Assembly (NCBI GenBank): GCA_016873755.1
Contig: VGWB01000016.1
Coordinates: 1 to 33,166 of the forward strand
Reading direction: 5' to 3'
Length of the DNA stretch: 33,166 nucleotides
Source of the DNA: Ignavibacteria bacterium
GTDB taxonomy: Bacteria; Bacteroidota; Ignavibacteria; UBA10030
The translations under genes were made by a program, and so were the position numbers. Below, piece after piece: positions 22,672 to 31,058 of the stretch (position 1 is the first letter of the stretch; the number at the start of each line of letters is the position of its first letter). Under the pieces are notes generated by a model that worked only from the letters and a program-made list of their open reading frames with translations, was not told the DNA's origin and did no database searches.

Positions 22672-24600
22672 ATGAAAGAGGTCAACATCTACGACTACCT
22701 CGTTGTTATCGGATACTTCGTGTTCATGTTGGGCATTGGTCTGTATTTCATGAAGATCAACAAGAGCGGAAAGGAGTATTTCGCCGGAGGCAGCATGATC
22801 CCGTGGTGGGTGTCCGGCATGACATTATACATGGCGAATTTCAGCGCCTGGACGTTTACGGGAGCTGCAGGGTTTGCCTACGCGACGGGATGGTTTGCCA
22901 TACTCTACTTCGGGACGTGGTCGATTGCCTATTATGCGGGGTCGCAGCTTACCGCAGCACGGTGGCGCCGGACGCGCTCAATTTCCCCGGTGGAATACAC
23001 CTACACGCGATTCAACTTCACAACCCAGCAGTTCCTTAGTCTCGTCATAGCCACCAACTTCACACTGTCGGCGGGAGTGCAACTGGCTGCGACCTGCAAG
23101 CTGCTTGCGCCGGTGATGGGCCTGGATATTACTATGGTAACCGTGGTGACCGGCATCGTCATTCTTCTCTATACATTCATGGGCGGATTATGGGCAGTCT
23201 CAATCACGGACGTTGTTCAGGGTGTGATTCTGCTCAGCATCACCTTCATTGTGATGCCGCTGGCCCTGGGATTGGTCGGCGGACCAATCAATCTGGTCAA
23301 CGCTCTGCCGCCGCTCTCGTTCGACCACATGTACAACGGGGTACGCTACACCGAGCATTGGCTTGTTTCCATCTTCATCATTATGAGTCTTGGTACGGCC
23401 GCAGGGGCGGCCCAGCGGTTCTACAGCGTCAAAGATGAAAAGGACGCCAAGCGTGTAGGTAAGCTGGCGGGTGGATTGTTTCTCACCGTTCCGTTGGTGT
23501 TTGGTGTGCCTCCTCTTGTTGCCAAAGTTGTCTGGCCGGATCTGTCGCAGGTCGATTTCTTCAAGCCCTACATCGGCAGCAATCCTCAGGACCTGGTGTT
23601 CATCGGTCTTTGTTTGAAGCTTCTGCCGAACGGACTTGTCGGTGTCTTCCTTGCCGCGATGCTTGCTGCTACGATGAGTGCACTCAGTTCAGTGTACAAC
23701 ATGGTTTCTTCGATCCTCTCAAGAGACATCTATCAGGGTTGGATTCGTCCTACAACGACGGACGTCGGGTTACTCACCGTGGGAAGGGTATTTTCCGTCG
23801 TGTTAGGTCTGATTGTGACATCACTAGCCGTGATATTTGTGACCAGCCAGTTCGGCATCTTCAACTGGATGCAGGCGTTCTTCACACTGCTGAACATCCC
23901 GGTTGTTGTGCCTATAGCGTGTGGGTTGCTGTTCAGGAGAATCCCCAAATGGTCTGCAATAAGTGCGATCACCTGGGGATTGATCGTGGGTGTCACTGCG
24001 CGGTTTATCCTGGGGTGGGACATCGGGCCGCAGGTCTACCTCGCGTTTGTGATGACGTTCGGGATTCTCTCCACATCCTATTGGACCGGCCAGTGGTACA
24101 AGACAAGAAAATGGCTGCTGAGTCTTGCTTCGCTAGGGGTGACGGTGGCTACCGCTTTGCTGTTCACGCGCACGATCGTCGGGAACCCGTGGGGATTGGA
24201 TGGGCAGCTTCAACATGCGCTTGCTTATCTTAGTCCCCTCATTCTTGGGGCGAGCCTCATTGGATTTGCCAGGCTCTTTGCATCGGAGACGGAGGAGCAG
24301 CGTAAGATGGTCGACGAATTCTTCAAGAAGCTCGACACGCCCGTGAATGTTCTCAAGGAAGTCTTCGGGGCAGGCAAGAGGCAAATTTCTACCTTTCCAC
24401 TGGTGGGCAGCACGACGATTATCATGGGGCTGCTAATGAGTCTGATCTTCCTGACCGATCTGCCTGAGGGAGAGGCGATCATTCTCGGCGTCATGATCAG
24501 TATCATGATTCTTTTTGGGGCAGCGATGTGGTACTTCGGAAAGAAATCTGAAATTCGCACGGCTGCTCAATACGAGCAAAAAGTACACACAGAGGAGTAA
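22672..24600 (+). CDS. Sodium:solute symporter (SSS family), second of a tandem pair
   Basis: This 642-residue protein is a paralogue of the preceding symporter over its full length: VNIYDYLVV, KEYFAGGSMIPWWVSGMTLYM, SISPVEYTYTRFN, LSAGVQLAATCKLL, VYNMVSSILSRDIYQ and the C-terminal FFKKLDTPVNVLKEVFGAGK all recur in the same order. ATG 22672 is chosen because GGGAGGAG sits 8 bases upstream; the frame also opens at TTG 22642 but without a ribosome binding site. It begins 39 bases after the first symporter, consistent with local duplication and co-transcription. The copies have diverged most in the loops after the second and ninth helices, so they may take different products of the same polysaccharide. 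The gene is followed 29 bases later by the LarA-like gene. Confidence 0.88.
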   Translation: MKEVNIYDYLVVIGYFVFMLGIGLYFMKINKSGKEYFAGGSMIPWWVSGMTLYMANFSAWTFTGAAGFAYATGWFAILYFGTWSIAYYAGSQLTAARWRRTRSISPVEYTYTRFNFTTQQFLSLVIATNFTLSAGVQLAATCKLLAPVMGLDITMVTVVTGIVILLYTFMGGLWAVSITDVVQGVILLSITFIVMPLALGLVGGPINLVNALPPLSFDHMYNGVRYTEHWLVSIFIIMSLGTAAGAAQRFYSVKDEKDAKRVGKLAGGLFLTVPLVFGVPPLVAKVVWPDLSQVDFFKPYIGSNPQDLVFIGLCLKLLPNGLVGVFLAAMLAATMSALSSVYNMVSSILSRDIYQGWIRPTTTDVGLLTVGRVFSVVLGLIVTSLAVIFVTSQFGIFNWMQAFFTLLNIPVVVPIACGLLFRRIPKWSAISAITWGLIVGVTARFILGWDIGPQVYLAFVMTFGILSTSYWTGQWYKTRKWLLSLASLGVTVATALLFTRTIVGNPWGLDGQLQHALAYLSPLILGASLIGFARLFASETEEQRKMVDEFFKKLDTPVNVLKEVFGAGKRQISTFPLVGSTTIIMGLLMSLIFLTDLPEGEAIILGVMISIMILFGAAMWYFGKKSEIRTAAQYEQKVHTEE

Positions 24601-24629
24601 GCACAATGCATCCGTTGGTGTGAGACTGT

Positions 24630-25922
24630 ATGAAGATTCATCTTGCATACGGCAAAGAGGGGCTGGACATCGAGGTGCCAGACAGGAATCTGGCGAAAGT
24701 GCTGACCCTTGATGCTGTTCCACCACTCGAGAGCCCCGCGGATGCTGTTTGGCATTCACTCGGGCAACCCATGGGTTCGCCCCCGCTCGGTGAGCTTGCC
24801 AGGCGGGCAAAGAGAGCTTGTGTCGTTGTGTGTGATGTCACGCGACCCGTGCCGAATTCGATTCTTCTTCCTCCTGTTATGCAAACGCTGGAAGATCACG
24901 GTATCCAGCGCCAAGATATTACCATTCTGATTGCGACCGGCCTCCACCGACCGAGCACAGCTGAGGAACTGGAGTTGATCCTCGGCCCCGCCCTGGCAGA
25001 ACGATACACCGTGATGCACCATCGCGCACGTGTGAAAGAAGAGCAAATATTCCTTGGCGAGACGGCGAGAAAAACACCGGTATACATTGACAAGGCATAC
25101 TGTGCGGCGGATCTGAAAATCACGATTGGATTCATCGAGCCCCATCTTATGGCAGGATTCTCGGGGGGCCGAAAAATGACGGCTATCGGATGTGCCGGGG
25201 AAGAAACCATCAAGACGCTCCACAGTCCGTTGTTTCTTGATGATCCTCGATGCTGTGAGGGCTCGATCGACGGTAATCCGCTCCACCACGAGTTGCTGGA
25301 AATCGCTGCGATGGCTGGCCACGACTTCAGCCTCGATGTCTCTATGGATGAAGCAAGGAGCATCACCGGTGTTTTTGCCGGTGAGCCGGGCGCAGCACAC
25401 GCGGCTGGAGTGCACGCTGTCCGCGGCTTTGTTCGCTCAACCGTGAAGGAGCCGGTTGATATCGTCATCAGCACGAGTGCGGGTTATCCTTTGGATCTGA
25501 CCTATTACCAATCGATCAAAGGGATGACGGTAGCGCTGCCGGTTGTCAAGAAGGGGGGAATGGTGATCCTTGCGGCCGAGTGTGCTGAGGGATTAGGAAG
25601 TGACACGTTCTCAGCGATGGCTACCCGCTTTCCGAGTGCGGATGACTTTGAGAGGTGGGTTCACAGCAATCCTGTCGAAATTGACCAGTGGCAACTTCAG
25701 GAATGTGCTAAGGCCGCGCAGCATGCTGAGATCGTTCTCATCTCCCGGGGGATGACCAGCGATCAGCTGGCGAAACTGTTTATCCACTCGGCGGAGAATG
25801 TGGGAGAGGCGCTTGAGCAAGGCTTCAGGCGATATGGGCCGAACGCTTCCGTGGCTGTAATTCCCAAGGGACCATACACGCTCGTCGAGGTTGTCCGGCC
25901 TTCCAGTGAGTCTGCAACATAG
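24630..25922 (+). CDS. LarA-family (nickel-pincer) 2-hydroxyacid racemase/epimerase homologue
   Basis: This 430-residue protein matches the lactate racemase family (formerly DUF2088). Residues known from Lactobacillus plantarum LarA are kept at a constant offset of two: H106 (ATGLHRP), H172 and K182 (EPHLMAGFSGGRK) and H198 (LHSPLF). These correspond to H108, H174, K184 (covalent attachment of the nickel-pincer cofactor) and H200. DVTRP (69-73) and YYQSIKGM are also conserved. The protein should therefore bind the cofactor. LarB, LarC and LarE, which make it, are not in the window. Members of this family act on lactate and on other 2-hydroxy acids, including sugar acids; the flanking sugar genes make an aldonate or hexonate 2-epimerase more likely than lactate racemase, but this is inference. 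No strong ribosome binding site is seen; it lies 29 bases after a symporter gene. Confidence 0.87.
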   Translation: MKIHLAYGKEGLDIEVPDRNLAKVLTLDAVPPLESPADAVWHSLGQPMGSPPLGELARRAKRACVVVCDVTRPVPNSILLPPVMQTLEDHGIQRQDITILIATGLHRPSTAEELELILGPALAERYTVMHHRARVKEEQIFLGETARKTPVYIDKAYCAADLKITIGFIEPHLMAGFSGGRKMTAIGCAGEETIKTLHSPLFLDDPRCCEGSIDGNPLHHELLEIAAMAGHDFSLDVSMDEARSITGVFAGEPGAAHAAGVHAVRGFVRSTVKEPVDIVISTSAGYPLDLTYYQSIKGMTVALPVVKKGGMVILAAECAEGLGSDTFSAMATRFPSADDFERWVHSNPVEIDQWQLQECAKAAQHAEIVLISRGMTSDQLAKLFIHSAENVGEALEQGFRRYGPNASVAVIPKGPYTLVEVVRPSSESAT

Positions 25923-26002
25923 CAATAGTGGGAATTGAGGTCTATTGGTGGAGATGGGGAGAAGAGAGGTGACGAGTTCTCACGTATTGTAACGATGTTT
26001 TC

Positions 26003-26031
26003 TTGACATATGAACGGAATACTGCTATACT
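26003..26031 (+). promoter_or_regulatory. Sigma-70-type promoter for the IclR regulator operon
   Basis: TTGACA at 26003-26008 and TATACT at 26026-26031 are separated by exactly 17 bases; transcription would start near 26038, about 42 bases before the IclR ATG. It splits the island into an upstream and a downstream transcript. Confidence 0.75.
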
Positions 26032-26042
26032 GGTTTGTGCTT

Positions 26043-26055
26043 TAGTGAAACACTA
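26043..26055 (+). promoter_or_regulatory. Possible operator, TAGTG-AAA-CACTA
   Basis: A perfect 5-bp inverted repeat with a 3-base spacer lies just downstream of the predicted +1 and 24 bases before the IclR gene. Its position would suit autorepression by the adjacent regulator. The half-sites are short, so chance cannot be excluded. Confidence 0.4.
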
Positions 26056-26079
26056 TTCAATTAGCTAAATGGTAGCGCT

Positions 26080-26853
26080 ATGGCACCGGATTACACGGTA
26101 CCCGCCATCGATCGTGCAATCAAGGTTCTGGAGCTCCTTTCCGCTTCGCCGCGTGGTATGTCACTTGCCCAGCTCGCTCTGCAAACACGAGTTCCCAAAA
26201 GCACGATGTTCCGGATTCTCCAGACGCTCCAGGAGCATTCGATCGTCGTGGAAGATGCAGAGCGGAAGCTTTTCACGCTCGGTATGAAGCTGCTTGAATG
26301 GGGACACGCAGCACTGGCGCGAATCGATCTGAAAACAATCGCGCATCCCCACTTGGTGAAACTAGCCCATGAAACGCGGGAAAGCTTCTACCTTGCTCTG
26401 CTCGATCGTGATGAGGTCATCCTTGTGGACCACGTCGACACACCGGAGATTTGGAAGATGGTTACCAGGCTCGGCTATCGGTCGCCATTCCATTGCACGG
26501 CAACGGGGCTTGTGCTCGCAGCGGATATGACGGAAGACGAAGTGCGGGGGATGATTGAGCGCCAGGGCCTCAAACGGTTCACGGCGAAGACGATGACCAC
26601 GTCCGCGCGGTTGAAGAAACGGCTCGCAGAGGTGCGCCATTTGGGTTGCGCCGTTGTCGACGGAGAGTACAAGCCCGACCTCTGCGCGATCGCTGTGCCG
26701 ATCAGGGACTACATGGGGAAAGTCGCTGCGTCACTGATGACGGCAATCCCGTCAGACCGGAGCAGCAGGGACGAGAAGCTCGTGGAGGGTTTGATTGAGG
26801 TCCTGAAGAAGGAGGCTGCGCTGATCTCGAAGCAGATCGGCTACGCCGAATGA
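26080..26853 (+). CDS. IclR-family transcriptional regulator
   Basis: The 257-residue protein has the two-domain plan of IclR regulators. Residues about 5-65 are a winged helix-turn-helix (PAIDRAIKVLELLSASPRGMSLAQLA, VPKSTMFRILQTLQEHSIVV), and residues about 80-250 the effector-binding domain (ESFYLALLDRDEVILVDHVD, FHCTATGLVLAA, CAVVDGEYKPDLCAIAVPI, the last being a family hallmark). IclR proteins commonly sense small acids or sugar-acid catabolites and control adjacent catabolic genes. Here a consensus promoter and a small palindrome lie directly upstream, so it is likely autoregulated and controls the genes that follow, perhaps the whole island. The signal is unknown; sugar acids such as 2-keto-3-deoxygluconate, known for the KdgR subgroup, would fit the context. 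Confidence 0.9.
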   Translation: MAPDYTVPAIDRAIKVLELLSASPRGMSLAQLALQTRVPKSTMFRILQTLQEHSIVVEDAERKLFTLGMKLLEWGHAALARIDLKTIAHPHLVKLAHETRESFYLALLDRDEVILVDHVDTPEIWKMVTRLGYRSPFHCTATGLVLAADMTEDEVRGMIERQGLKRFTAKTMTTSARLKKRLAEVRHLGCAVVDGEYKPDLCAIAVPIRDYMGKVAASLMTAIPSDRSSRDEKLVEGLIEVLKKEAALISKQIGYAE

Positions 26854-26952
26854 GAAGTATCGGGTGGGGTGTCGCGCGCGTCTCGCATTCGCACTCATAC
26901 CGCGCGCTACCGGTGCTGCTTTCCATACACATATACACCCGGGGTAACAGCT

Positions 26953-27774
26953 ATGCACCGACTCTCTCTCGCATTTGTAAGCGACGAAATCTCCGCAGAT
27001 TTCCGTGAAGCTGCCCGGTATGGCACACAGTGGGGTATCTCGACGTACGAACTTCGCATGCTGAAAACGGGCCGGGTGCCGGACGTGCAGGCAGATGAAC
27101 TAGAAAACATCATGGCTGCGGTCAAAGAATATGGAATCAAGATTTCAGCACTGTCTCCGGGAATCTTCAAGCATCCTCTTTCGCAACAATCGTTGCTGAA
27201 CGATGAGCTCACCGACGTCCTTCCCCGAACGATGGCAATGGCAAAGGAGTTTGAAGCTCCGCTCGTCATTGTGTTTGGCTTTCAGCGTGAACGGGACGAG
27301 CCGGCAGAGAATTTCGAAAAGGCGGTTGGATGGATGCGCCGGGCTGCAGAACTGGCCGCTCAGAACAACATCGTCCTTGCGGTTGAGAATGAGCCCGGCT
27401 TCTGGTGCGATTCGGGTGCGAACACAGCGAAGATGATCAGTGCAGTCAACTCACGCGCGCTGAGAGCCAACTGGGATCCGTGCAATGGATACGGCACGAA
27501 GGAGGTTCCTTTTCCCGACGGTTACCAGGCAATCAAGAAGTTCATTGCCAATGTCCACGTGAAAGACACAAAAGAGGGGTCGTTGGTTCAATGCGTTCCC
27601 GTCGGAGAAGGCGCTATTGACTGGAAGGGGCAACTTGAGGCCCTGATGTGTGACCGCATTGTGAATCATGTGAGCATCGAGACCCACTGCTTACCTCTCA
27701 TTGAAAAATCCCAACAGAACGTTGCCACACTCACGAGATACCTGAACGAGATCCAAAGCCGTTTGGAGGCATAA
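26953..27774 (+). CDS. Sugar phosphate isomerase/epimerase (xylose-isomerase-like TIM barrel)
   Basis: This 273-residue cytoplasmic enzyme belongs to the AP-endonuclease-2/xylose-isomerase-like superfamily. The metal-binding set of the family is visible at the ends of barrel strands: E145 (LAVENEP), D175 (ANWDPCN), H202 (NVHVKD) and E243 (VSIETH). Members isomerise or epimerise sugars, inositols or dehydrated sugar acids. ATG 26953 is used because the family start (HRLSLAFVSDEI) follows it at once; the frame opens earlier at 26869 but that stretch is Arg/Thr-rich and not family-like. It is 99 bases after the IclR gene and 2 bases before a Tat-exported hydrolase gene. Which sugar it acts on is not readable. 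Confidence 0.84.
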   Translation: MHRLSLAFVSDEISADFREAARYGTQWGISTYELRMLKTGRVPDVQADELENIMAAVKEYGIKISALSPGIFKHPLSQQSLLNDELTDVLPRTMAMAKEFEAPLVIVFGFQRERDEPAENFEKAVGWMRRAAELAAQNNIVLAVENEPGFWCDSGANTAKMISAVNSRALRANWDPCNGYGTKEVPFPDGYQAIKKFIANVHVKDTKEGSLVQCVPVGEGAIDWKGQLEALMCDRIVNHVSIETHCLPLIEKSQQNVATLTRYLNEIQSRLEA

Positions 27775-27776
27775 GC

Positions 27777-29966
27777 ATGAGCATAGAACGCCGTGATTTC
27801 CTCAAAGCAGTTGGCGCAGGGGCGCTCGCCGCAACGATCAAGCCCCCATTCACCAATGAACAAAAATCTTCTGGGGAGAACGAGCAGAAGGTTCATCATG
27901 ACTTCCGCACGAACAATCCGGGGGTGGAATACTTCTGTTTGGGCAATGGTCTTGTCCTAGCAGCGGTTCAAGTGTCGCCAAAACCAGAGGATGGTACTCA
28001 TTGTGGTATGCTTTTCATGTCGACTGAGCACTTCGCCCGCAAGATGAGCACCTACCTGTTCCATCCTGAACGGGGACTTCAGAACACGCGGTTCACGGCA
28101 GTGATCGATGGGAAAGGCTACGTCGCAGAGTACGACAAATCTAAGGTTCACTGGGAGTATCCCGACGGGATCCCCACGATCGTGATGGAATGGGAGGCCG
28201 GTAGCTGTTCCGTGCGTGAAGAACTGATGTGTCCTATCAACGACCCGGCTGTCGTGCGGTCCGTGAGTATTCACAACAAGGGCAGGACCGATGTTCAAGC
28301 CGGCGGTACAGTCCTCCTCTATCCAAATCTAATGTACTTCGATGAGTATTCCGTCGATCGCAAACGGATGACGCTTTCAGCTTCCGGCTACCAAACGATG
28401 CAGTTGTTCACCTTTGAGGAGGCCACAGCTGGTGATCGTCATCTGAACATCCGGCTTGGCGAGATACCGGCGGGCGGGACGAAATCAGCTATTATTGTCC
28501 TCACGTTAAACATGAAACGGTTGGCGGTCGAAAAGAAGGGAATGCAGCGGATGCTCGAAGAAACAAAGAGATATTGGGCCGGGCGCGCAGCGTTTGACGC
28601 TGGCAACGAGCATTTGAATCATCTCTTCGACTGCTCGAAGACGGGACTGCGGGCAGGTGTGGCCAGGTCGGGAAAGATGGATGCAAGTATCTGGCAGTAC
28701 AACTTCGAGTGGGTTAGGGACAGCAGCATGGTTGCGATCGGGTGTGCGCTCAGCGGGCACACCGATATCGCTGAAGCCCTGCTGCGGCGTATTCTCGAGC
28801 GCTCAGTGGACGACGAAGGGCGAGCAATCGACGCAAGTCGGCACCGTCCCCCCGCGACGATTGAACTGGATCAGAACGGTGAACTCATCTATACCCTGTG
28901 GACACATTGGGTATGGACCGGAAGCGACGCCGTCATCAAGGATTATTGGCCCAAGATCAAGGCTGTTGCGGACTACGTTTTGCGGCCGGAGTTTCGTGAT
29001 CCTGCCACGGGGCTTCTGAAGAACTCGCGTGAGTTTTGGGAGCGTGACCCTTCGTTTGGTGTGAGGGAAGGATATGAACTCGCTTACCAGGTCTGGAATA
29101 TTGTAGGTCTGCAGGCCGGATCAGAGATCGCGAGCCACATGAAGGATCCGGCTGCGGAGAGAAGGTGGCTTGCTGCCTCTCGCCTAATGAGAGACTCATT
29201 CCTGCACCATCCCACCCACTCATTCGTCGATGACGGCAAATTCATCAAGCGTCGTCTCACCGACGGTCAGGTTCAGAGGACGTTCGAGCCACCCAATCGG
29301 AAAGCCATGCCTCCTGGTGTGCCGTTGAATGTGGAATCGGTTTCCTATATCAACCCTGATACAGCGAGCGTGCTACCGATGATGCTCGGCGTGTTGGATC
29401 CAAGGAGCTCGGTCGCGCTGAAGACGCTGGAGTCGATGGAAGAGCTATGGAATCAGCGATGGACGACAGGGGGTTATGCCCGGTACCATGTGACGTCCGA
29501 GCCAGACTCGCCGGGTCCCTGGCCCTTTGCGACAATGTTCCTTGCGCGCGCGTATTTTGAAGCGGGCAATGACGAGAAGGTTTGGCGAGCTCTTGACTGG
29601 CTGCTGAAGGCACCGGGCGGAAAAGCTGGCGCGTGGTTTGAGTGCTATGTCGATCGGCCTGTCCCGCCCCTGCCGCCCTTGGGCATTGTGATCTGGACGT
29701 GGGCTGAAATAGTCACATTTTTTGTGCATCACCTTCTGGGAGTTCAGCCAACACCGAAGACCCTGGTGATCCGCCCTCGTCTTCTCCAGGGGCTCGATGG
29801 GATCAAAGCCAAGGTCGTTGTGCGGGGACGGGATGTCGTCCTTGATCTCAAAAGGACGACGGCAGAGGTGAGCGCAATGGTCAACAGGAAGAGGGTCGAT
29901 CTCAAGGACGGTGCCTTGATTCTTCCTCTGCCGCAAAAGAATCTGACCGTTGAGATGAACATCTGA
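27777..29966 (+). CDS. Tat-exported six-hairpin glycosidase-like protein (second paralogue)
   Basis: The 729-residue protein starts with a twin-arginine signal (ERRDFLKAVGAGALAATI). GGAGG 9 bases before the ATG overlaps the end of the preceding gene, showing tight coupling. It is a full-length paralogue of the gene at 15186: WQYNFEWVRD (about 306-315), LDQNGELIYTLWTHWVWTGSD, REFWERDPSFGVREGYELAYQVW, YARYHVTSEPDSPGPWP and the C-terminal LVIRPRLLQGLDGIK all recur in order. The first copy has WVID where this one has WVRD, a possible difference near the active site. Export in folded form suggests the enzyme acts in the periplasm on oligosaccharides. The exact family and substrate are unknown. Confidence 0.78.
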   Translation: MSIERRDFLKAVGAGALAATIKPPFTNEQKSSGENEQKVHHDFRTNNPGVEYFCLGNGLVLAAVQVSPKPEDGTHCGMLFMSTEHFARKMSTYLFHPERGLQNTRFTAVIDGKGYVAEYDKSKVHWEYPDGIPTIVMEWEAGSCSVREELMCPINDPAVVRSVSIHNKGRTDVQAGGTVLLYPNLMYFDEYSVDRKRMTLSASGYQTMQLFTFEEATAGDRHLNIRLGEIPAGGTKSAIIVLTLNMKRLAVEKKGMQRMLEETKRYWAGRAAFDAGNEHLNHLFDCSKTGLRAGVARSGKMDASIWQYNFEWVRDSSMVAIGCALSGHTDIAEALLRRILERSVDDEGRAIDASRHRPPATIELDQNGELIYTLWTHWVWTGSDAVIKDYWPKIKAVADYVLRPEFRDPATGLLKNSREFWERDPSFGVREGYELAYQVWNIVGLQAGSEIASHMKDPAAERRWLAASRLMRDSFLHHPTHSFVDDGKFIKRRLTDGQVQRTFEPPNRKAMPPGVPLNVESVSYINPDTASVLPMMLGVLDPRSSVALKTLESMEELWNQRWTTGGYARYHVTSEPDSPGPWPFATMFLARAYFEAGNDEKVWRALDWLLKAPGGKAGAWFECYVDRPVPPLPPLGIVIWTWAEIVTFFVHHLLGVQPTPKTLVIRPRLLQGLDGIKAKVVVRGRDVVLDLKRTTAEVSAMVNRKRVDLKDGALILPLPQKNLTVEMNI

Positions 29967-29987
29967 GACTTCTCTGAAGACAGGCCC

Positions 29988-31058
29988 ATGGCTATTCTTT
30001 TTGGACGTGATCACTCTCGAGAAGATCTCCAGAAGCGGGTCGGTCATCTCCTGCAAGTAGCAGGTGTTCGATTGATGACGCTGACGGAGGGAAGCGAGGC
30101 GGGCGTCCACATTGCTGATGTGCGGAGTGGATCCGGCCTGCGTTTTCAGGTCTCACTCGATCGGGGCATGGATATCTCGATGGCGGATTATAAGGGAATC
30201 CCGCTCGCCTGGCGCTCCGCAAGTGGAGATGTGCACCCGAGCTACTACGACCCGCGGGGGCTCGGATGGGCGCGGTCGTTTCCCGGAGGATTGCTAACAG
30301 GTTGCGGTCTTACCTATCTCGGTGCTCCCTGCGTTGATGAGGGTGAGGAGCTCGGTCTGCACGGCCGACTCTCAAACACTCCTGCGACAGATATCAAGAC
30401 AGGAACCCAGTGGGTTGATGATCGTTGCATCTTCACCATTGATGGAGTTATCCGGGAGAGTACCCCCTTCGGCTATGATCTTGTCCTTCGCCGGACGATA
30501 GAGATCGAGCTTGGCGAATCCACCATCACCCTTCGTGATGTCGTCAGCAACGAAGGATACCGTCGATCGCCGTTGATGATTCTCTATCATATCAATCCAG
30601 GCTGGCCGCTTGTTGATGAAGGTGCGAAGTTGCTGCTGGACGCAGCATCAACCATTCCCCGTGATGAAGAGGCAACAAAAGGATTCGACCGCGCAACTAC
30701 GATGTCGGGTCCCCTCCCTAACTTCAAAGAACAGGTTTTTTTCCACGATCTGAAAGCGGACGGGATGGCGATGGCAACAGCCCTTCTGGCAAATACGAAG
30801 CTCAAGCTTGGCCTCTTCGTGCGCTATCGCCAGACGGAGCTGCCGCGGTTCATTGAATGGAAAATGATGGGAGAGGGAGCATACGTGCTCGGTTTGGAGC
30901 CCGCCAACTGCTGGGTTCAAGGGCGTGCCAGAGAACGAGAAAGAGGGACGCTGCAGTTCCTCGATCCTGGGGAACGAAGGACCATTTCACTGCAAATCGG
31001 AATCCTCGATGGGAACGAGGCAATCGACAATTTCGCTCGAGAATATAATCTGCGATGA
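29988..31058 (+). CDS. DUF4432 family protein, aldose-1-epimerase-like
   Basis: This 356-residue protein has the galactose-mutarotase-like beta-supersandwich pattern of the DUF4432 family: FQVSLDRGMDISMADYKGIPLAW near 45-70, then FPGGLLTGCGLTYLG, the conserved LHGRLSNTPA (about 123-132), LRRTIEIELGESTITLRDVVSN and a C-terminal VLGLEPANCWVQGR. DUF4432 genes often sit in sugar-acid and uronate loci, where mutarotation or isomerisation of uronic-acid products has been suggested. No signal peptide is present, so it should act in the cytoplasm. It begins 22 bases after the exported hydrolase, and its stop overlaps the next ATG (ATGA at 31055-31058), indicating translational coupling with the dehydrogenase. 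Confidence 0.85.
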   Translation: MAILFGRDHSREDLQKRVGHLLQVAGVRLMTLTEGSEAGVHIADVRSGSGLRFQVSLDRGMDISMADYKGIPLAWRSASGDVHPSYYDPRGLGWARSFPGGLLTGCGLTYLGAPCVDEGEELGLHGRLSNTPATDIKTGTQWVDDRCIFTIDGVIRESTPFGYDLVLRRTIEIELGESTITLRDVVSNEGYRRSPLMILYHINPGWPLVDEGAKLLLDAASTIPRDEEATKGFDRATTMSGPLPNFKEQVFFHDLKADGMAMATALLANTKLKLGLFVRYRQTELPRFIEWKMMGEGAYVLGLEPANCWVQGRARERERGTLQFLDPGERRTISLQIGILDGNEAIDNFAREYNLR

